Shown: piece after piece, positions 8,779 through 17,760 of the stretch
Layout: every line of letters begins with the position of its first letter
Position numbering within the stretch: position 1 is the stretch's first letter
Assembly (NCBI RefSeq): GCF_900176475.1
Contig: NZ_FWXX01000002.1
Coordinates: forward strand, 322,560-386,559
Length of the DNA stretch: 64,000 bases
Reading direction: 5' to 3'
Source: Tropicibacter naphthalenivorans
GTDB taxonomy: Bacteria; Pseudomonadota; Alphaproteobacteria; Rhodobacterales; Rhodobacteraceae
Made by a program: the position numbers and the translations under genes
Notes under the pieces: model-generated
What the model was told of the DNA's origin: nothing
Databases searched by the model: none
Seen by the model: the letters and a program-made list of their open reading frames with translations, nothing else

Positions 8779-9297
8779 ATGCCCAAGTTCCTTATCCTGC
8801 TGCTTGCCGCGCTGCTCGCCCTGCCCGGCTGCGAGGATCTGCCAGAGCCCTTGCAAAAGGTGCCGGAGTATCTGCCGAAAAAGCTGCCCAAACGGACCAA
8901 GGCGGTGCCGGTCGATTACTTTCGCGATCAGGTCCACTATCAGGCCAGTTGTACGGTGGACGCCGGGGTGATTGATCTGCCGCCCGCGATCCAGTCGATG
9001 AACGGGCCGCGCGGGAACCGCTGCATCAACCAGGCCATCGCCACATGTAACAGCGATTACAAGATCTTGCACCGCGTTTACGGGGAAACCCCGTGGAGCA
9101 TTCTGGACACGCAGCACCCCTTTAAAATGAAGATCCCCAAGAACCTGCGCAGTCAAAAGCTGACCATCAACTTTGTCTGCGTGCCGTCCTCGATCGGCCT
9201 GTACGAAGAGATCACGCCGCCCGGCGTCATCGCCGAGATCCCCGCGCAGATCGTCGAGCCCACCGCGCAACCCGGCGAGGATTTCTTTACAAAGTGA
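8779..9297 (+). CDS. Putative lipoprotein, unknown function
   Basis: The product is 172 residues from ATG 8779, which has CCGGAG at a good distance; the ATG at 8764 does not. Residues 1-17 form a signal peptide with the lipobox L15-P16-G17-C18, so the mature protein should be lipid-anchored at Cys18. The rest is soluble and Lys/Pro-rich near the start (KVPEYLPKKLPKR), with several later cysteines (in SCTVDAG, RCINQAIATC and VCVPSS) that could form disulfides. No domain was recognised. Confidence 0.7.
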   Translation: MPKFLILLLAALLALPGCEDLPEPLQKVPEYLPKKLPKRTKAVPVDYFRDQVHYQASCTVDAGVIDLPPAIQSMNGPRGNRCINQAIATCNSDYKILHRVYGETPWSILDTQHPFKMKIPKNLRSQKLTINFVCVPSSIGLYEEITPPGVIAEIPAQIVEPTAQPGEDFFTK

Positions 9298-9412
9298 AAA
9301 CGTAGCCCTGCATTTTCCGCATTGCAGCAAGACCGATCCGGCAATTGTTCTGCGGCGCAGCATAGCCCATGTTAGCCCTAACGAAAAACAGGAACATGGA
9401 AAGGAAATGGCT

Positions 9413-9568
9413 ATGTTCGCTTCGCTTCGCACCCGTCTGGAAAAACGCGCCCTGTATCGCCGCACGCTGGCAGAGCTGCGCAGCCTGCCGCATGGCACGG
9501 CCGCCGACCTGAACATCGCGCCCGAAGATCTGGACCGCATCGCCTATCAGGCCGTCTACGGCCAGTAA
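9413..9568 (+). CDS. Small DUF1127-like protein
   Basis: The product is 51 residues. ATG 9413 (MFASLRTRLEKR) is chosen because AAGGA lies 7 nt upstream; the ATG at 9407 would be too close to it. The Arg/Leu-rich pattern RxxLYRRTLAELRSLPxGxxADLNI resembles DUF1127 (YjiS-like) proteins, short basic proteins that in related bacteria affect RNA turnover and phosphate or stress responses. A TGTTAGCCCTAAC motif and a CTGC-N3-GCAG motif lie upstream. Confidence 0.7.
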   Translation: MFASLRTRLEKRALYRRTLAELRSLPHGTAADLNIAPEDLDRIAYQAVYGQ

Positions 9569-9641
9569 ACGCCGAAAACCGATCGCCTTGGGCGCCGCAC
9601 GCCGGCGCGCACCCGAGCTAGGAAAAAGTTAGAGGCAAAAG

Positions 9642-10136
9642 TCAGGCGGTCAGCTTGGCCTTGAGCGCCTCGTTCACGCTGGGCGTGACGAACTTGCTGA
9701 CATCGCCGTTCAGGCGGGCAATTTCCTTGACCAGTTTGGAGGCAATCGCCTGATGGCGCGCCTCGGCCATGAGGAACACCGTCTCGATGGATTTGTCCAA
9801 CGCGCGGTTCATGCCAACCATCTGGAATTCATACTCGAAATCCGCCACCGCGCGCAGGCCGCGCACGATCACCTGTGCGCCGACATCGCGCGCGCAATCA
9901 ATCAGCAGGTTTTCGAACGGATGGGCGACAATCTCTGTCCCCGTCTCTTTGGACAGCGCCGCGCATTCGGATTCGATCATCGCCACCCGCTCTTCGAGCG
10001 AGAAAAGCGGGCCCTTGTCGCGGTTGATCGCCACGCCGATGACCAAACGATCCACCAGCATCGCTGCGCGTCGGATAATGTCGATGTGGCCCAGCGTGAT
10101 CGGGTCGAAGGTGCCGGGATAAAGGCCGATGCGCAT
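9642..10136 (-). CDS. coaD: Phosphopantetheine adenylyltransferase
   Basis: The product is 164 residues starting MRIGLYPGTFDPITLGH. It transfers AMP from ATP to 4'-phosphopantetheine, the penultimate step of coenzyme A synthesis. The nucleotidyltransferase motif T14-x-G-H17 and the region VRGLRAVADFEYEFQM are typical of bacterial CoaD. GGGGG lies just upstream of the start. The CBS-domain gene lies upstream in the same direction across a 111-bp gap holding an 8-bp inverted repeat (CAGTCGTC at 10157, GACGACTG at 10233). Confidence 0.97.
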   Translation of the reverse strand: MRIGLYPGTFDPITLGHIDIIRRAAMLVDRLVIGVAINRDKGPLFSLEERVAMIESECAALSKETGTEIVAHPFENLLIDCARDVGAQVIVRGLRAVADFEYEFQMVGMNRALDKSIETVFLMAEARHQAIASKLVKEIARLNGDVSKFVTPSVNEALKAKLTA

Positions 10137-10247
10137 GGGGGGTCCCCCTTATATTTCAGTCGTCGTCTGCCGCACGCAACAATATTGCGCGGCATTTTGC
10201 AAGCGCAGAATCCGCTGTGCGCGACAAGACGTGACGACTGCGACCCT

Positions 10248-10682
10248 TTAGTGCCCCATGATCATCCCTTCCAAGGCGTCTTTTTCCATGGCCAGCTCGC
10301 TCAGCCGCGCCTTGACCACATCGCCCAGCGTGATCAGGCCCACCATCTTGCCGCCCTCGACGACCGGCATATGGCGGAACCGCCCTTCGGTCATTTTCGC
10401 CAGAACGTCGTCGGCCTTTTCCCCCAAGGTGCAGGTCACCAGATTGCGCGTCATATAGTCGTCAACGCTGGCAGACAGGCAGGACGCGCCGCGATTGGCC
10501 AGTTCGCGCACGATGTCGCGCTCCGACAGGATGCCCTGCGCGGTTTCGCCATCGCTGGAAATCACCACGGTGCCGATGCGCTTGTCCGACAGGATCTTGG
10601 CCGCGTCGCCCACGGACGTGCCCGGCGGGACGGTGTAAATGCCGCCCGTCCCTTTGCTTTTGAGGATCTGCTGAACCTGCAT
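10248..10682 (-). CDS. CBS-domain protein
   Basis: The product is 144 residues from ATG 10682 (MQVQQILKSK), with GGGAGG 6 nt upstream; a longer in-frame extension lacks a ribosome site. Two CBS motifs fill the protein: PPGTSVGDAAKILSDKRIGTVVISSDG near the start and the second around DDVLAKMTEGRFRHMPVVEGGKMVGLITLGDVVKARL. Paired CBS domains bind adenine nucleotides and act as energy sensors. No catalytic or channel domain is attached, so its partner is unknown. Confidence 0.9.
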   Translation of the reverse strand: MQVQQILKSKGTGGIYTVPPGTSVGDAAKILSDKRIGTVVISSDGETAQGILSERDIVRELANRGASCLSASVDDYMTRNLVTCTLGEKADDVLAKMTEGRFRHMPVVEGGKMVGLITLGDVVKARLSELAMEKDALEGMIMGH

Positions 10683-10801
10683 GACGAACCTCCCTGTAAC
10701 CATCATGTCTGGACAGCATCCGCGAGGGTGCGACAATTTGTCAAGCCTCCCCGCGCTTTACCGCCCATGTTCACTGTGTCGCTGCACAAGTTAAGGACAG
10801 G

Positions 10802-11707
10802 TTAACGGCCCTGGACCTGCGCTTCGAGCCGGGCGAGTTCTTCTTTCAGACCGATGCTGAGCGCATCGGCAAAGCGGTTCATCCGCTCCAGCCGCCGGTC
10901 GTCCGCGTGCCGCACCAGATAAAAGGACCGGGTCAGGCTGACCTCATCCTCCAGGATCTTGCGCAGGTCCGGCGCGGTTGGCAGGGCAAAGTCATGCACG
11001 ATCCCCACCCCGGCGTGCTGCCGCAGCCAGTGGAACTGCACCGAAACCGAGTTCGAGGCCAGCGACACGCCCCCGGCCCCCAGATCGGCGAGGTAATCCA
11101 GCTCTTTGTCGAAAATCATGTCCGGAATATAGCCCACCATCCGGTGGTGACGCAGGTCGGCGCGTGTCTGGATGGGGGCATTTGCGGCAAGATACTGGGC
11201 ACTTGCCGCAAGATGCAGGCGATAATCGGTGATTTTCTGCACCAAAAGCCGCCCCGCCGTCGGGGCGCTGACGGCGATGGCCATATCCGCTTCGCGCCGC
11301 GACAGGTTGACCACGCGCGGCAGCGACAGGATCTGAACCTCCAGCTCGGGGTTGGCCTCGGCGATGCGCGCGCAAACCTGCGGCAGCAGAAAATTCGCGC
11401 AGCCGTCCGGCGCGCCGATGCGGATTTGCCCTGACAGACCTTCGCTGCGGCCTTTGACCGCCTCGGATGCAAGCAAAAACGCCTGCTCGGCAGATTCCGC
11501 ATGATCCACCAGCCGAGCCCCTGCCTCGGTCAGGGCATAGCCTTGGGCGGATTTGCCAAACAGCGGCGCGCCCATGGCGTGTTCCAGCCGCGCGATCCTG
11601 CGCCCCACCGTCGCCGGGTCCATCCGCAACACGCGCCCCGCCGCCGACAGGCTTTCACCCCGCGCCACCGCAAGGAAAATCCGCAAGTCATCCCAGCTGT
11701 CTGCCAT
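10802..11707 (-). CDS. LysR-family transcriptional regulator, probable regulator of mmsA
   Basis: The product is 301 residues from ATG 11707 (MADSWDDLRIFLAVARGES). The N-terminal 60 residues form the LysR winged helix-turn-helix (LSAAGRVLRMDPATVGRRIARLE); the remainder is the effector-binding domain. It is divergent from mmsA with a 103-bp shared gap holding a perfect inverted repeat (11726-11740). This arrangement suggests that it controls mmsA in response to a valine-pathway intermediate; that is inferred from position. Confidence 0.9.
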   Translation of the reverse strand: MADSWDDLRIFLAVARGESLSAAGRVLRMDPATVGRRIARLEHAMGAPLFGKSAQGYALTEAGARLVDHAESAEQAFLLASEAVKGRSEGLSGQIRIGAPDGCANFLLPQVCARIAEANPELEVQILSLPRVVNLSRREADMAIAVSAPTAGRLLVQKITDYRLHLAASAQYLAANAPIQTRADLRHHRMVGYIPDMIFDKELDYLADLGAGGVSLASNSVSVQFHWLRQHAGVGIVHDFALPTAPDLRKILEDEVSLTRSFYLVRHADDRRLERMNRFADALSIGLKEELARLEAQVQGR

Positions 11708-11725
11708 ATTCACACCCACAAAATT

Positions 11726-11740
11726 GCAAAGCCTCTTTGC
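11726..11740. promoter_or_regulatory. Inverted repeat between LysR gene and mmsA
   Basis: GCAAAG-CCT-CTTTGC is a perfect 6-bp inverted repeat, 19 bp from the LysR start and 71 bp from the mmsA start. The position is typical for a LysR binding site that acts on both divergent promoters. The same GCAAAG/CTTTGC words recur before the acyl-CoA dehydrogenase gene (16420-16439). Confidence 0.45.
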
Positions 11741-11810
11741 CAGATTTCCTGTATTGAGCGCATTTTTGCAAGGGTAAGGTCGCGCCAACTGCAATACGGA
11801 AGGAGTCGAA

Positions 11811-13310
11811 ATGACCACCCTGACCAACTGGATCAACGGCGCGCATGTGGCGTCGACCTCGGGCCGCACGACGGACGTGTTCAACCCCGCCACCGGCGAA
11901 GTGCAGGCGCAAACGCCGCTGTCCACCGTAGAGGAACTGAACGACGCGGTGGCCAAGGCCAAGGAAGCGCAGGTCAAATGGGGTGCGACCAACCCCCAGC
12001 GCCGCGCGCGCGTGATGATGAAGTTCGGCGCCCTGATCGAAGAGCACATGGACGAGCTGGCCGAGATGCTCAGCCGCGAGCACGGCAAGACCCTGCCCGA
12101 CGCACGCGGTGACGTGCAGCGCGGTCTGGAGGTCGTCGAGGTCTGCATGGGCGCGCCGAGCCTGCTCAAGGGCGAGTTTACCGACGACGGCGGCCCGGGC
12201 ATTGACCTGTACTCCATGCGCCAGCCGCTGGGTGTGGTTGCGGGCATCACGCCCTTCAACTTCCCCGCCATGATCCCGCTGTGGAAGATGGCACCGGCGC
12301 TGGCCTGCGGCAACGCCATGATCCTCAAACCGTCCGAGCGTGTGCCCTCGACCGCGCTGCGCCTGGCCGAGCTGATCAAAGAGGCGGGCCTGCCCGATGG
12401 CGTGCTGCAAGTGGTCAACGGTGACAAGGAAGTCGTGGACGCGATCCTTGATAACGAAGACATCGCCGCCGTGGGTTTCGTGGGCTCGACCCCGATCGCC
12501 CAGTACATCTATGGCCGCGCGGCGACCAACGGCAAGCGCGCCCAGTGCTTTGGCGGCGCCAAGAACCACATGATCATCATGCCCGACGCCGACATCGACA
12601 AGGCCGCCGACGCGCTGGTGGGCGCCGGTTACGGCGCGGCGGGCGAACGCTGCATGGCGATCTCTGTGGCCGTTCCGGTGGGCAAGGACACCGCCGACAA
12701 GCTGATCGAGGCGCTGGTCCCGCGCGTCGAAAAGCTCAAAGTTGGCCCCTACACCTCGGACGAGGACGTGGATTATGGCCCCGTCATCACCGCGCAGGCC
12801 AAGGCCCGCATCGAAGGTCTGGTGAACTCTGGCGTGGAGCAAGGCGCAAAGCTGGTGGTCGATGGCCGTGATTTCAGCATCCAAGGCTATGAAAACGGCT
12901 TTTTCTGCGGCCCGACGCTGTTCGACGATGTGACCCCGGATATGGACATCTACAAAGAGGAAATCTTTGGCCCGGTGCTGTCCACCGTGCGCATGGACAC
13001 CTACGAGGACGCGTTGAACCTGATCATCGACAACGACTACGGCAACGGCACGGCGATCTACACCGCCGATGGCGACACCGCGCGCGACTTTGCCCACCGG
13101 GTGAACGTGGGCATGGTCGGCATCAACTTCCCGATCCCGGTGCCGCTGAGCTACCACACCTTTGGCGGCTGGAAGAAGTCGGCCTTTGGCGACCTGAACC
13201 AATACGGCCCCGACGCCTTCCGGTTCTACACGAAAACCAAGACCGTCACGGCGCGCTGGTTCTCGGGAATCAAGGAAGGTGGCGAGTTCAACTTCAAGGC
13301 GATGGACTAA
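11811..13310 (+). CDS. mmsA: CoA-acylating methylmalonate-semialdehyde dehydrogenase
   Basis: The product is 499 residues. It oxidises methylmalonate semialdehyde to propionyl-CoA and CO2 (NAD+ and CoA dependent), the last step of distal valine catabolism, and also acts in inositol and beta-alanine breakdown. The aldehyde dehydrogenase fold is clear: ITPFNFPAMIPLWKM (Rossmann region), FVGSTPIAQYIY, and catalytic Cys281 in GAAGERCMAIS. The segment around residue 248 reads FGGAKNH, as in the CoA-dependent MMSDH group, which lacks the usual catalytic Glu. Other genes of the pathway lie downstream at 16545-19677. Confidence 0.96.
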   Translation: MTTLTNWINGAHVASTSGRTTDVFNPATGEVQAQTPLSTVEELNDAVAKAKEAQVKWGATNPQRRARVMMKFGALIEEHMDELAEMLSREHGKTLPDARGDVQRGLEVVEVCMGAPSLLKGEFTDDGGPGIDLYSMRQPLGVVAGITPFNFPAMIPLWKMAPALACGNAMILKPSERVPSTALRLAELIKEAGLPDGVLQVVNGDKEVVDAILDNEDIAAVGFVGSTPIAQYIYGRAATNGKRAQCFGGAKNHMIIMPDADIDKAADALVGAGYGAAGERCMAISVAVPVGKDTADKLIEALVPRVEKLKVGPYTSDEDVDYGPVITAQAKARIEGLVNSGVEQGAKLVVDGRDFSIQGYENGFFCGPTLFDDVTPDMDIYKEEIFGPVLSTVRMDTYEDALNLIIDNDYGNGTAIYTADGDTARDFAHRVNVGMVGINFPIPVPLSYHTFGGWKKSAFGDLNQYGPDAFRFYTKTKTVTARWFSGIKEGGEFNFKAMD

Positions 13311-13384
13311 GCCATCAGCCCGGCAACGCCTTGGAATGACGCGAAAGAGCGACATGATTTCAAGAGCCTGCTGATAAGATCCCT

Positions 13385-13414
13385 AGGGGCGCGTTAACGG
13401 TTTTTCGCGCCCCT
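13385..13414 (+). terminator. Possible terminator hairpin after mmsA
   Basis: AGGGGCGCG and CGCGCCCCT form a 9-bp stem around a 12-nt loop, 75 nt past the mmsA stop codon. The following sequence (GCCCTTGTTTTGC) is only moderately T-rich, so efficiency is uncertain. Confidence 0.45.
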
Positions 13415-13588
13415 GCCCTTGTTTTGCAAAGCAAAAACAACCCCGGTTTGTAAATTTGTTCCCGATCCGCACTAATTTTCACCAAAGCGGACAAAGTCAC
13501 AAAAAAGAGCTTTTCTGACGCTTTAGAGCGGCTAACATTCCCTAACGTCACCTAGAGCGTGCCAAAAAGCTCAACGGGAATACAGGTC

Positions 13589-14059
13589 ATGCCGATAGAA
13601 GTTTCGATCCATCCGGGCCGGAGCCTGGGGTACTTTAAGTTTCGAGGCGATACCGATGTCGCTGAGGGCGTGCGCGCCTTTCTGGAGTATGTGGATCACC
13701 CGCTGTTCGATCCCACGTTTACCATGCTGAGCAACACCGCCCATCTGGGCGAGGTCAAGGCCGGGTTTCGCGGCATCCTGATGGGGATCCAGCGTCTCGC
13801 CCCGCAGTACAAACGCTTTCGCTTTGCCGCAGACAGCGTGATCTACGCGCGGGACGACGTGGCCTTTGGCACCGCACGGATGCTGCAACAGATGCTGGAG
13901 CCGATCTCGCAGTTTCGCTTTCACATCCAGCGCACAGAGCAAGAGGCGCTGGGGCGCGCTGGTCAGCCCGAGACGGGGTTTGACGCGCTGGATGCGGCGC
14001 TGCTGGCGGAACGCGCGGCCAATCCGCTGGCGCGTTTGCGTCTGGCCGCCGGGCTTTAA
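13589..14059 (+). CDS. Hypothetical protein of about 156 residues
   Basis: ATG 13589 ([18 protein letters not shown]) is preferred; an in-frame GTG at 13559 would add 10 residues. The protein is soluble and mixed alpha/beta: an N-terminal beta-rich part, a helical region with LVxYVDHPLF-like sequence, and a C-terminal Ala/Leu-rich helix. The overall look recalls SpoIIAA/STAS-like proteins, but no signature supports that firmly. It is followed after about 100 bp by the GCS2 ligase gene on the same strand. Confidence 0.65.
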   Translation: MPIEVSIHPGRSLGYFKFRGDTDVAEGVRAFLEYVDHPLFDPTFTMLSNTAHLGEVKAGFRGILMGIQRLAPQYKRFRFAADSVIYARDDVAFGTARMLQQMLEPISQFRFHIQRTEQEALGRAGQPETGFDALDAALLAERAANPLARLRLAAGL

Positions 14060-14162
14060 CCCCTTAACCCGCGCCGGGCGCCGAAAATGTCGCGGGCGCT
14101 TGGGGCTTGCCCCCTCGGGGTGTTTGACGCTTGATAGGCGCAACGACAGGGGGGCGCGCCAC

Positions 14163-15290
14163 ATGCAAGAGCCAGAGTTCACCATTGGCATCGAAGAGGA
14201 ATACCTGCTGGTGGATCGCGACAGCTGCGCGCTGCTCGACGCCCCGGACGGGTTGATGGAGGCCTGCGCCGCCGAGCTTGAGGGGCAGGTTTCGCCTGAG
14301 TTCCTGAAATGCCAGATCGAGATCGGCACCAAGCCCTGCCGCACCATTGCCGAGGCGCGCGACGATCTACGCCGCCTGCGCGCGGCGGTGTCGAAACATG
14401 CGGCCACGCACAACCTGTCGCCCATCGCCGCCTCTTGCCACCCCTTCGCCGACTGGAAGGCGCAGCCCCACACCGACAAACAGCGCTACAACGAGCTAAG
14501 CGCGGATCTGGGCGGCGTGGTCCGGCGGATGCTGATTTGCGGGATGCACGTGCATGTGGGGCTGAACGACGACGCCTTGCGCGCCGATTTGATGCGCCAG
14601 TTCGGCTACTTCCTGCCGCATCTGCTGGCGCTGTCCACCTCTTCGCCGTTCTGGCAGGGCGAGGATACGGGGCTGGCCTCTTACCGGATTTCGGTGTTCG
14701 ACAACCTGCCCCGCACCGGCCTGCCGCCGCAGTTCGACAGTTGGGGCGACTATGAACGCTCGGTGCAGGTTTTGGTCGACCTTGGCGTGATCGAGGACAG
14801 CAGCCGCATCTGGTGGGACATGCGCCCCTCGTCGCGCTTTCCCACGCTGGAAAGCCGGATCATGGATGTGCAGCCGCGGATGGAACACGCGCTGACGCTG
14901 GCCGCCCTGACCCAAAGCCTGATGCGGATGCTGTGGCGTTTGCGGGTGCGCAACCAGCGCTGGCGGATCTACGACCGCTTTTTGATCGGCGAAAACCGCT
15001 GGCGGGCGCAGCGGTACGGCGTCACCGAGGGCTTGATCGACTTTGGCCGGGGCGAGATCGTCGCCTTCCCCGAGCTGGTGGACGAGCTGATCGAGCTGGT
15101 CGAAGAGGACGCCTCTGTGCTGCACTGCCTACGAGAGGTGGAAAACGCGCGCGACGTGGCGCTGAACGGCACCTCTTCGGGGCGGCAGCGGGCGGTGGCG
15201 CTGGACGCGGCGCGGGCGGGCGATGACCACGACGGGCAAATGCGGGCCGTGGTGCGCCACCTGATCGACGAGTTTCACGCCGATCTGTAA
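14163..15290 (+). CDS. Carboxylate-amine ligase, GCS2/YbdK family
   Basis: The product is 375 residues from ATG 14163 ([18 protein letters not shown]). The IGIEEEY signature at the N terminus, the CGMHVHVGL motif near residue 125 and [22 protein letters not shown] in the middle are typical of the glutamate-cysteine ligase 2 family (YbdK). These ATP-grasp-like enzymes join a carboxylate to an amine; YbdK has weak glutamate-cysteine ligase activity, and the true substrate is usually unknown. It converges with a glycosyltransferase gene whose stop lies 4 nt away. Confidence 0.88.
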   Translation: MQEPEFTIGIEEEYLLVDRDSCALLDAPDGLMEACAAELEGQVSPEFLKCQIEIGTKPCRTIAEARDDLRRLRAAVSKHAATHNLSPIAASCHPFADWKAQPHTDKQRYNELSADLGGVVRRMLICGMHVHVGLNDDALRADLMRQFGYFLPHLLALSTSSPFWQGEDTGLASYRISVFDNLPRTGLPPQFDSWGDYERSVQVLVDLGVIEDSSRIWWDMRPSSRFPTLESRIMDVQPRMEHALTLAALTQSLMRMLWRLRVRNQRWRIYDRFLIGENRWRAQRYGVTEGLIDFGRGEIVAFPELVDELIELVEEDASVLHCLREVENARDVALNGTSSGRQRAVALDAARAGDDHDGQMRAVVRHLIDEFHADL

Positions 15291-15293
15291 GGC

Positions 15294-16286
15294 TCACGAG
15301 CCGGGCTTGACCTTTGTGTCGCCGTGGACCGTTTCGGTGCCCGGCGCGTAGTGGCTGCTGGCCTTGCCAAAGTAGCCGCGCCAACGCCCCACCGCGATCC
15401 CCAGTTTATGGGCCGCCTTGACCAGATAGGTCCGCCCCGCGATCGGCGCGACCAAAGCATTGACCAGCGCATCCATCAAACGGCTCAGGGCATAGCCCCA
15501 GATGCGCCGGAAGGGCAGCTTGCGCAGCTGCACCGTGGTGATCGTCTGGTCGCGCGCGCGGGCGTATTGGTAGGACAGCGTCAGGCGCGACGGCGGCATG
15601 ATCTCGTCGACGACGGCCTCGGCCACCCAGCCGACTTTTGCCCCCGCTGCCGACATATCAAGGCTGAACCGCGTGTCTTCGCCGCCGGTGAATTGCAGCG
15701 TCTCGTCAAAGCGCACGCCAAGCCGCCGCACCGCCGCCAGATCGGCGCACCAATTGTTGGTGTAGACCGCGAACTGCTTGTCCTCGTTCTTGACCGCATG
15801 AGCCTGCCTTGTGGCATTGCGCTTGGCCCCGCGTTTGCGGACAAACTCAAGGCAGGCTTGCTGCATCGGCGTCAGCTCTTGGTCACCGCCGATCTGGTTG
15901 ACCGGCCCGCCCGCCAAGTCCAGCCCCTGCGCCCGCAGCCCGTCCAGCAGGTTCACCAGCCAATCGCTGCGGACCAGCTCGTCGTCGTCCACAAAGGTCA
16001 GGTAGTCGCAGCCATTGGCCAAGGCGGTGTCCAGCACCCGGTTGCGGGCCATCGGGATGCCCGGCTTTGGCTCTGGCTCTGTCAGCACAGTGCAGCCGGT
16101 GGCCTCTGACAGGGTGTGCGCGGCGGCACGGGTGGCGGCGCTCAGGGTCGGCTCGTTTTCGACAACGATAAAGACAACCTCGGCGCCCTCGGGACGGTCC
16201 ATGCGGGCAAAGCTTTGCAGCAGCGCGGCCAGCATTTCAGGCCGCCTGCGGGTGCAGACACCGACACCGACTTTCCCCATGGACAT
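15294..16286 (-). CDS. Family 2 glycosyltransferase
   Basis: The product is 330 residues from ATG 16286 (MSMGKVGVGVCTRRRPEML), with AGAGG 6 nt upstream; a GTG one codon earlier is possible. The N-terminal GT-A fold is clear: VGVCTRRRPEMLAALLQSF, then FIVVENEP, and the nucleotide-sugar/metal motif YLTFVDDDELV (DxD). A C-terminal helical region has no clear membrane anchor. The acceptor is unknown. It stands alone, divergent from the acyl-CoA dehydrogenase gene. Confidence 0.88.
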   Translation of the reverse strand: MSMGKVGVGVCTRRRPEMLAALLQSFARMDRPEGAEVVFIVVENEPTLSAATRAAAHTLSEATGCTVLTEPEPKPGIPMARNRVLDTALANGCDYLTFVDDDELVRSDWLVNLLDGLRAQGLDLAGGPVNQIGGDQELTPMQQACLEFVRKRGAKRNATRQAHAVKNEDKQFAVYTNNWCADLAAVRRLGVRFDETLQFTGGEDTRFSLDMSAAGAKVGWVAEAVVDEIMPPSRLTLSYQYARARDQTITTVQLRKLPFRRIWGYALSRLMDALVNALVAPIAGRTYLVKAAHKLGIAVGRWRGYFGKASSHYAPGTETVHGDTKVKPGS

Positions 16287-16419
16287 CACACACCTCTTGG
16301 CTGATCTTGCCCTGCGCAGTAGCGCACTGATCTTGCGAGTTCAACCAATGCCGCAACCCCAAGCGGATTGGCGCCGAGAGGCGCGTTAACGCAAACATGG
16401 CCGCCTATTTGGATCGCAC

Positions 16420-16502
16420 GCTTTGCAAAAACGCAAAGCCATCTTGCGCGCCAGCCCGCTTGCATCGGCGGGATGCGGCTGGCACATTCTGAACAAGCGT
16501 TC
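16420..16502. promoter_or_regulatory. Two inverted repeats upstream of the acyl-CoA dehydrogenase gene
   Basis: GCTTTGC-AAAAAC-GCAAAGC (16420-16439) is a perfect 7-bp inverted repeat that reuses the words of the mmsA site in the opposite arrangement. GAAC-AAGC-GTTC (16491-16502) is a second small palindrome of the kind bound by TetR-type regulators of acyl-CoA genes. Either could control valine-catabolic expression. Confidence 0.35.
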
Positions 16503-16544
16503 AATTCGCTGCACCCAAATTCACCACGCCAGGGAGGGGCCGAC

Positions 16545-17684
16545 ATGGATTTCGCACTCACAGAGGAACAAACCGCCATCTTTGATATGGCCCATGCCTT
16601 TGGCCAAGAGCACATCGCCCCCTTTGCGCGCGAATGGGAAGCGGCAGGCACCATCCCCAAGGAGCTGTGGCCGCAACTGGCGGAACTGGGCTTTGGCGGG
16701 CTGTACGTGTCCGAGGAAAGCGGCGGGTCGGGGCTAAGCCGGCTGGACGCGACCTTGGTGTTCGAGGCGCTGTCCATGGCCTGCCCATCGGTCGCGGCGT
16801 TTTTGTCGATCCACAATATGTGCGCGCGGATGATCGACAGCTTTGGCAGCGATGAGCTCAAAGAGCGGGTCTTGCCCGGCGTTTTGAGCATGGAAACCGT
16901 GCTGTCCTATTGCCTGACCGAACCGGGATCGGGCTCGGACGCAGCGGCGCTCAAGACGCGGGCCGAGAAGACGGGCGAAGGCTACCGCCTGACCGGGACC
17001 AAGGCGTTTATCTCGGGCGGCGGCTATTCCGACGCCTATGTGGTCATGTGCCGGACCGGCGAGGACGGCCCAAAGGGGATTTCCACGCTCTACGTCGAGG
17101 ACGGCGCCGAGGGGCTGTCCTTTGGCGGGCTCGAGGACAAGATGGGATGGAAATCGCAGCCGACGCGGCAGGTGCAGTTCGACAACTGCCTGACGTCGCT
17201 GGATAATCTGGTGGGCGTTGAGGGCGAAGGGTTTAAATACGCCATGATGGGGCTGGACGGCGGGCGGCTGAACATCGCGGCCTGTAGCCTTGGGGCGGCG
17301 CAGACGGCGCTGACGGCGACGCTGCAATATATGTCCGAACGCAAGGCGTTTGGCAAAAGCATCGACCAGTTCCAGGCGCTGCAATTCCGGCTGGCGGATA
17401 TGGAGATCGAGCTGCAAGCCGCGCGGACCTTCCTGCGGCAGGCGGCGTGGAAGCTGGACACCGGCGCGCCCGATGCCACCAAGTTCTGCGCCATGGCCAA
17501 GAAATTCGTGACCGATGCCGGGTCCGAGGTGGTGGACCAATGCCTGCAACTGCACGGCGGCTATGGCTATCTGGCGGATTACGGGATCGAGAAACTGGTC
17601 CGCGATCTGCGCGTTCACCAGATCCTCGAAGGCACCAATGAAATCATGCGCCTGATCACGGCGCGCACCCTGCTCGCGTCCTAG
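16545..17684 (+). CDS. Acyl-CoA dehydrogenase, probable isobutyryl-CoA dehydrogenase
   Basis: The product is 379 residues from ATG 16545 (MDFALTEEQTAIFDMAHAFG), with AGGGAGGGG upstream. It is a flavoprotein that introduces an alpha-beta double bond into acyl-CoA and passes electrons to ETF. The signatures CLTEPGSGSDAAALKTRAEK and QLHGGYGYLADYGIEKLVRDLRVHQILEGTNEIMR are present (quoted in parts: SYCLTEPGSGSD; LHGGYGYL; ILEGTNEIMR), with catalytic Glu362. Its place before 3-hydroxyisobutyryl-CoA hydrolase and mmsB points to isobutyryl-CoA in valine breakdown; the substrate is inferred from context. Confidence 0.92.
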   Translation: MDFALTEEQTAIFDMAHAFGQEHIAPFAREWEAAGTIPKELWPQLAELGFGGLYVSEESGGSGLSRLDATLVFEALSMACPSVAAFLSIHNMCARMIDSFGSDELKERVLPGVLSMETVLSYCLTEPGSGSDAAALKTRAEKTGEGYRLTGTKAFISGGGYSDAYVVMCRTGEDGPKGISTLYVEDGAEGLSFGGLEDKMGWKSQPTRQVQFDNCLTSLDNLVGVEGEGFKYAMMGLDGGRLNIAACSLGAAQTALTATLQYMSERKAFGKSIDQFQALQFRLADMEIELQAARTFLRQAAWKLDTGAPDATKFCAMAKKFVTDAGSEVVDQCLQLHGGYGYLADYGIEKLVRDLRVHQILEGTNEIMRLITARTLLAS

Positions 17685-17691
17685 GGCCGAG

Positions 17692-17738
17692 CAAATCTTT
17701 TTGAAAAGATTTGCAAATTCCTTAACGAAGGAATTTGC
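17692..17738. repeat. Double-hairpin dispersed repeat, copy 1
   Basis: Two perfect AT-rich hairpins stand side by side: CAAATCTTTT-TG-AAAAGATTTG (17692-17713) and GCAAATTCCTT-AACG-AAGGAATTTGC (17713-17738). The same pair occurs in reverse orientation at 50945-50988. It sits in the 76-bp gap between the acyl-CoA dehydrogenase and hydrolase genes and contrasts with the GC-rich surroundings. Confidence 0.85.
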
Positions 17739-17760
17739 CCGCGCAAGACGGAAAGCCCAG

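Noticed and set aside
10157-10240. 8-bp inverted repeat between the CBS gene and coaD as a small RNA
   Set aside because: No promoter or terminator could be placed, and the arms are short for an 84-nt span.
11688-13355. 555-codon minus-strand frame opposite mmsA
   Set aside because: It is the GC-rich shadow of mmsA; its translation is rich in His, Arg, Gly and Val with no domain.
14090-14130. GGGGC-TTG-CCCC hairpin before the GCS2 ligase gene
   Set aside because: The stem is short and has no T run; it could arise by chance in such GC-rich sequence.
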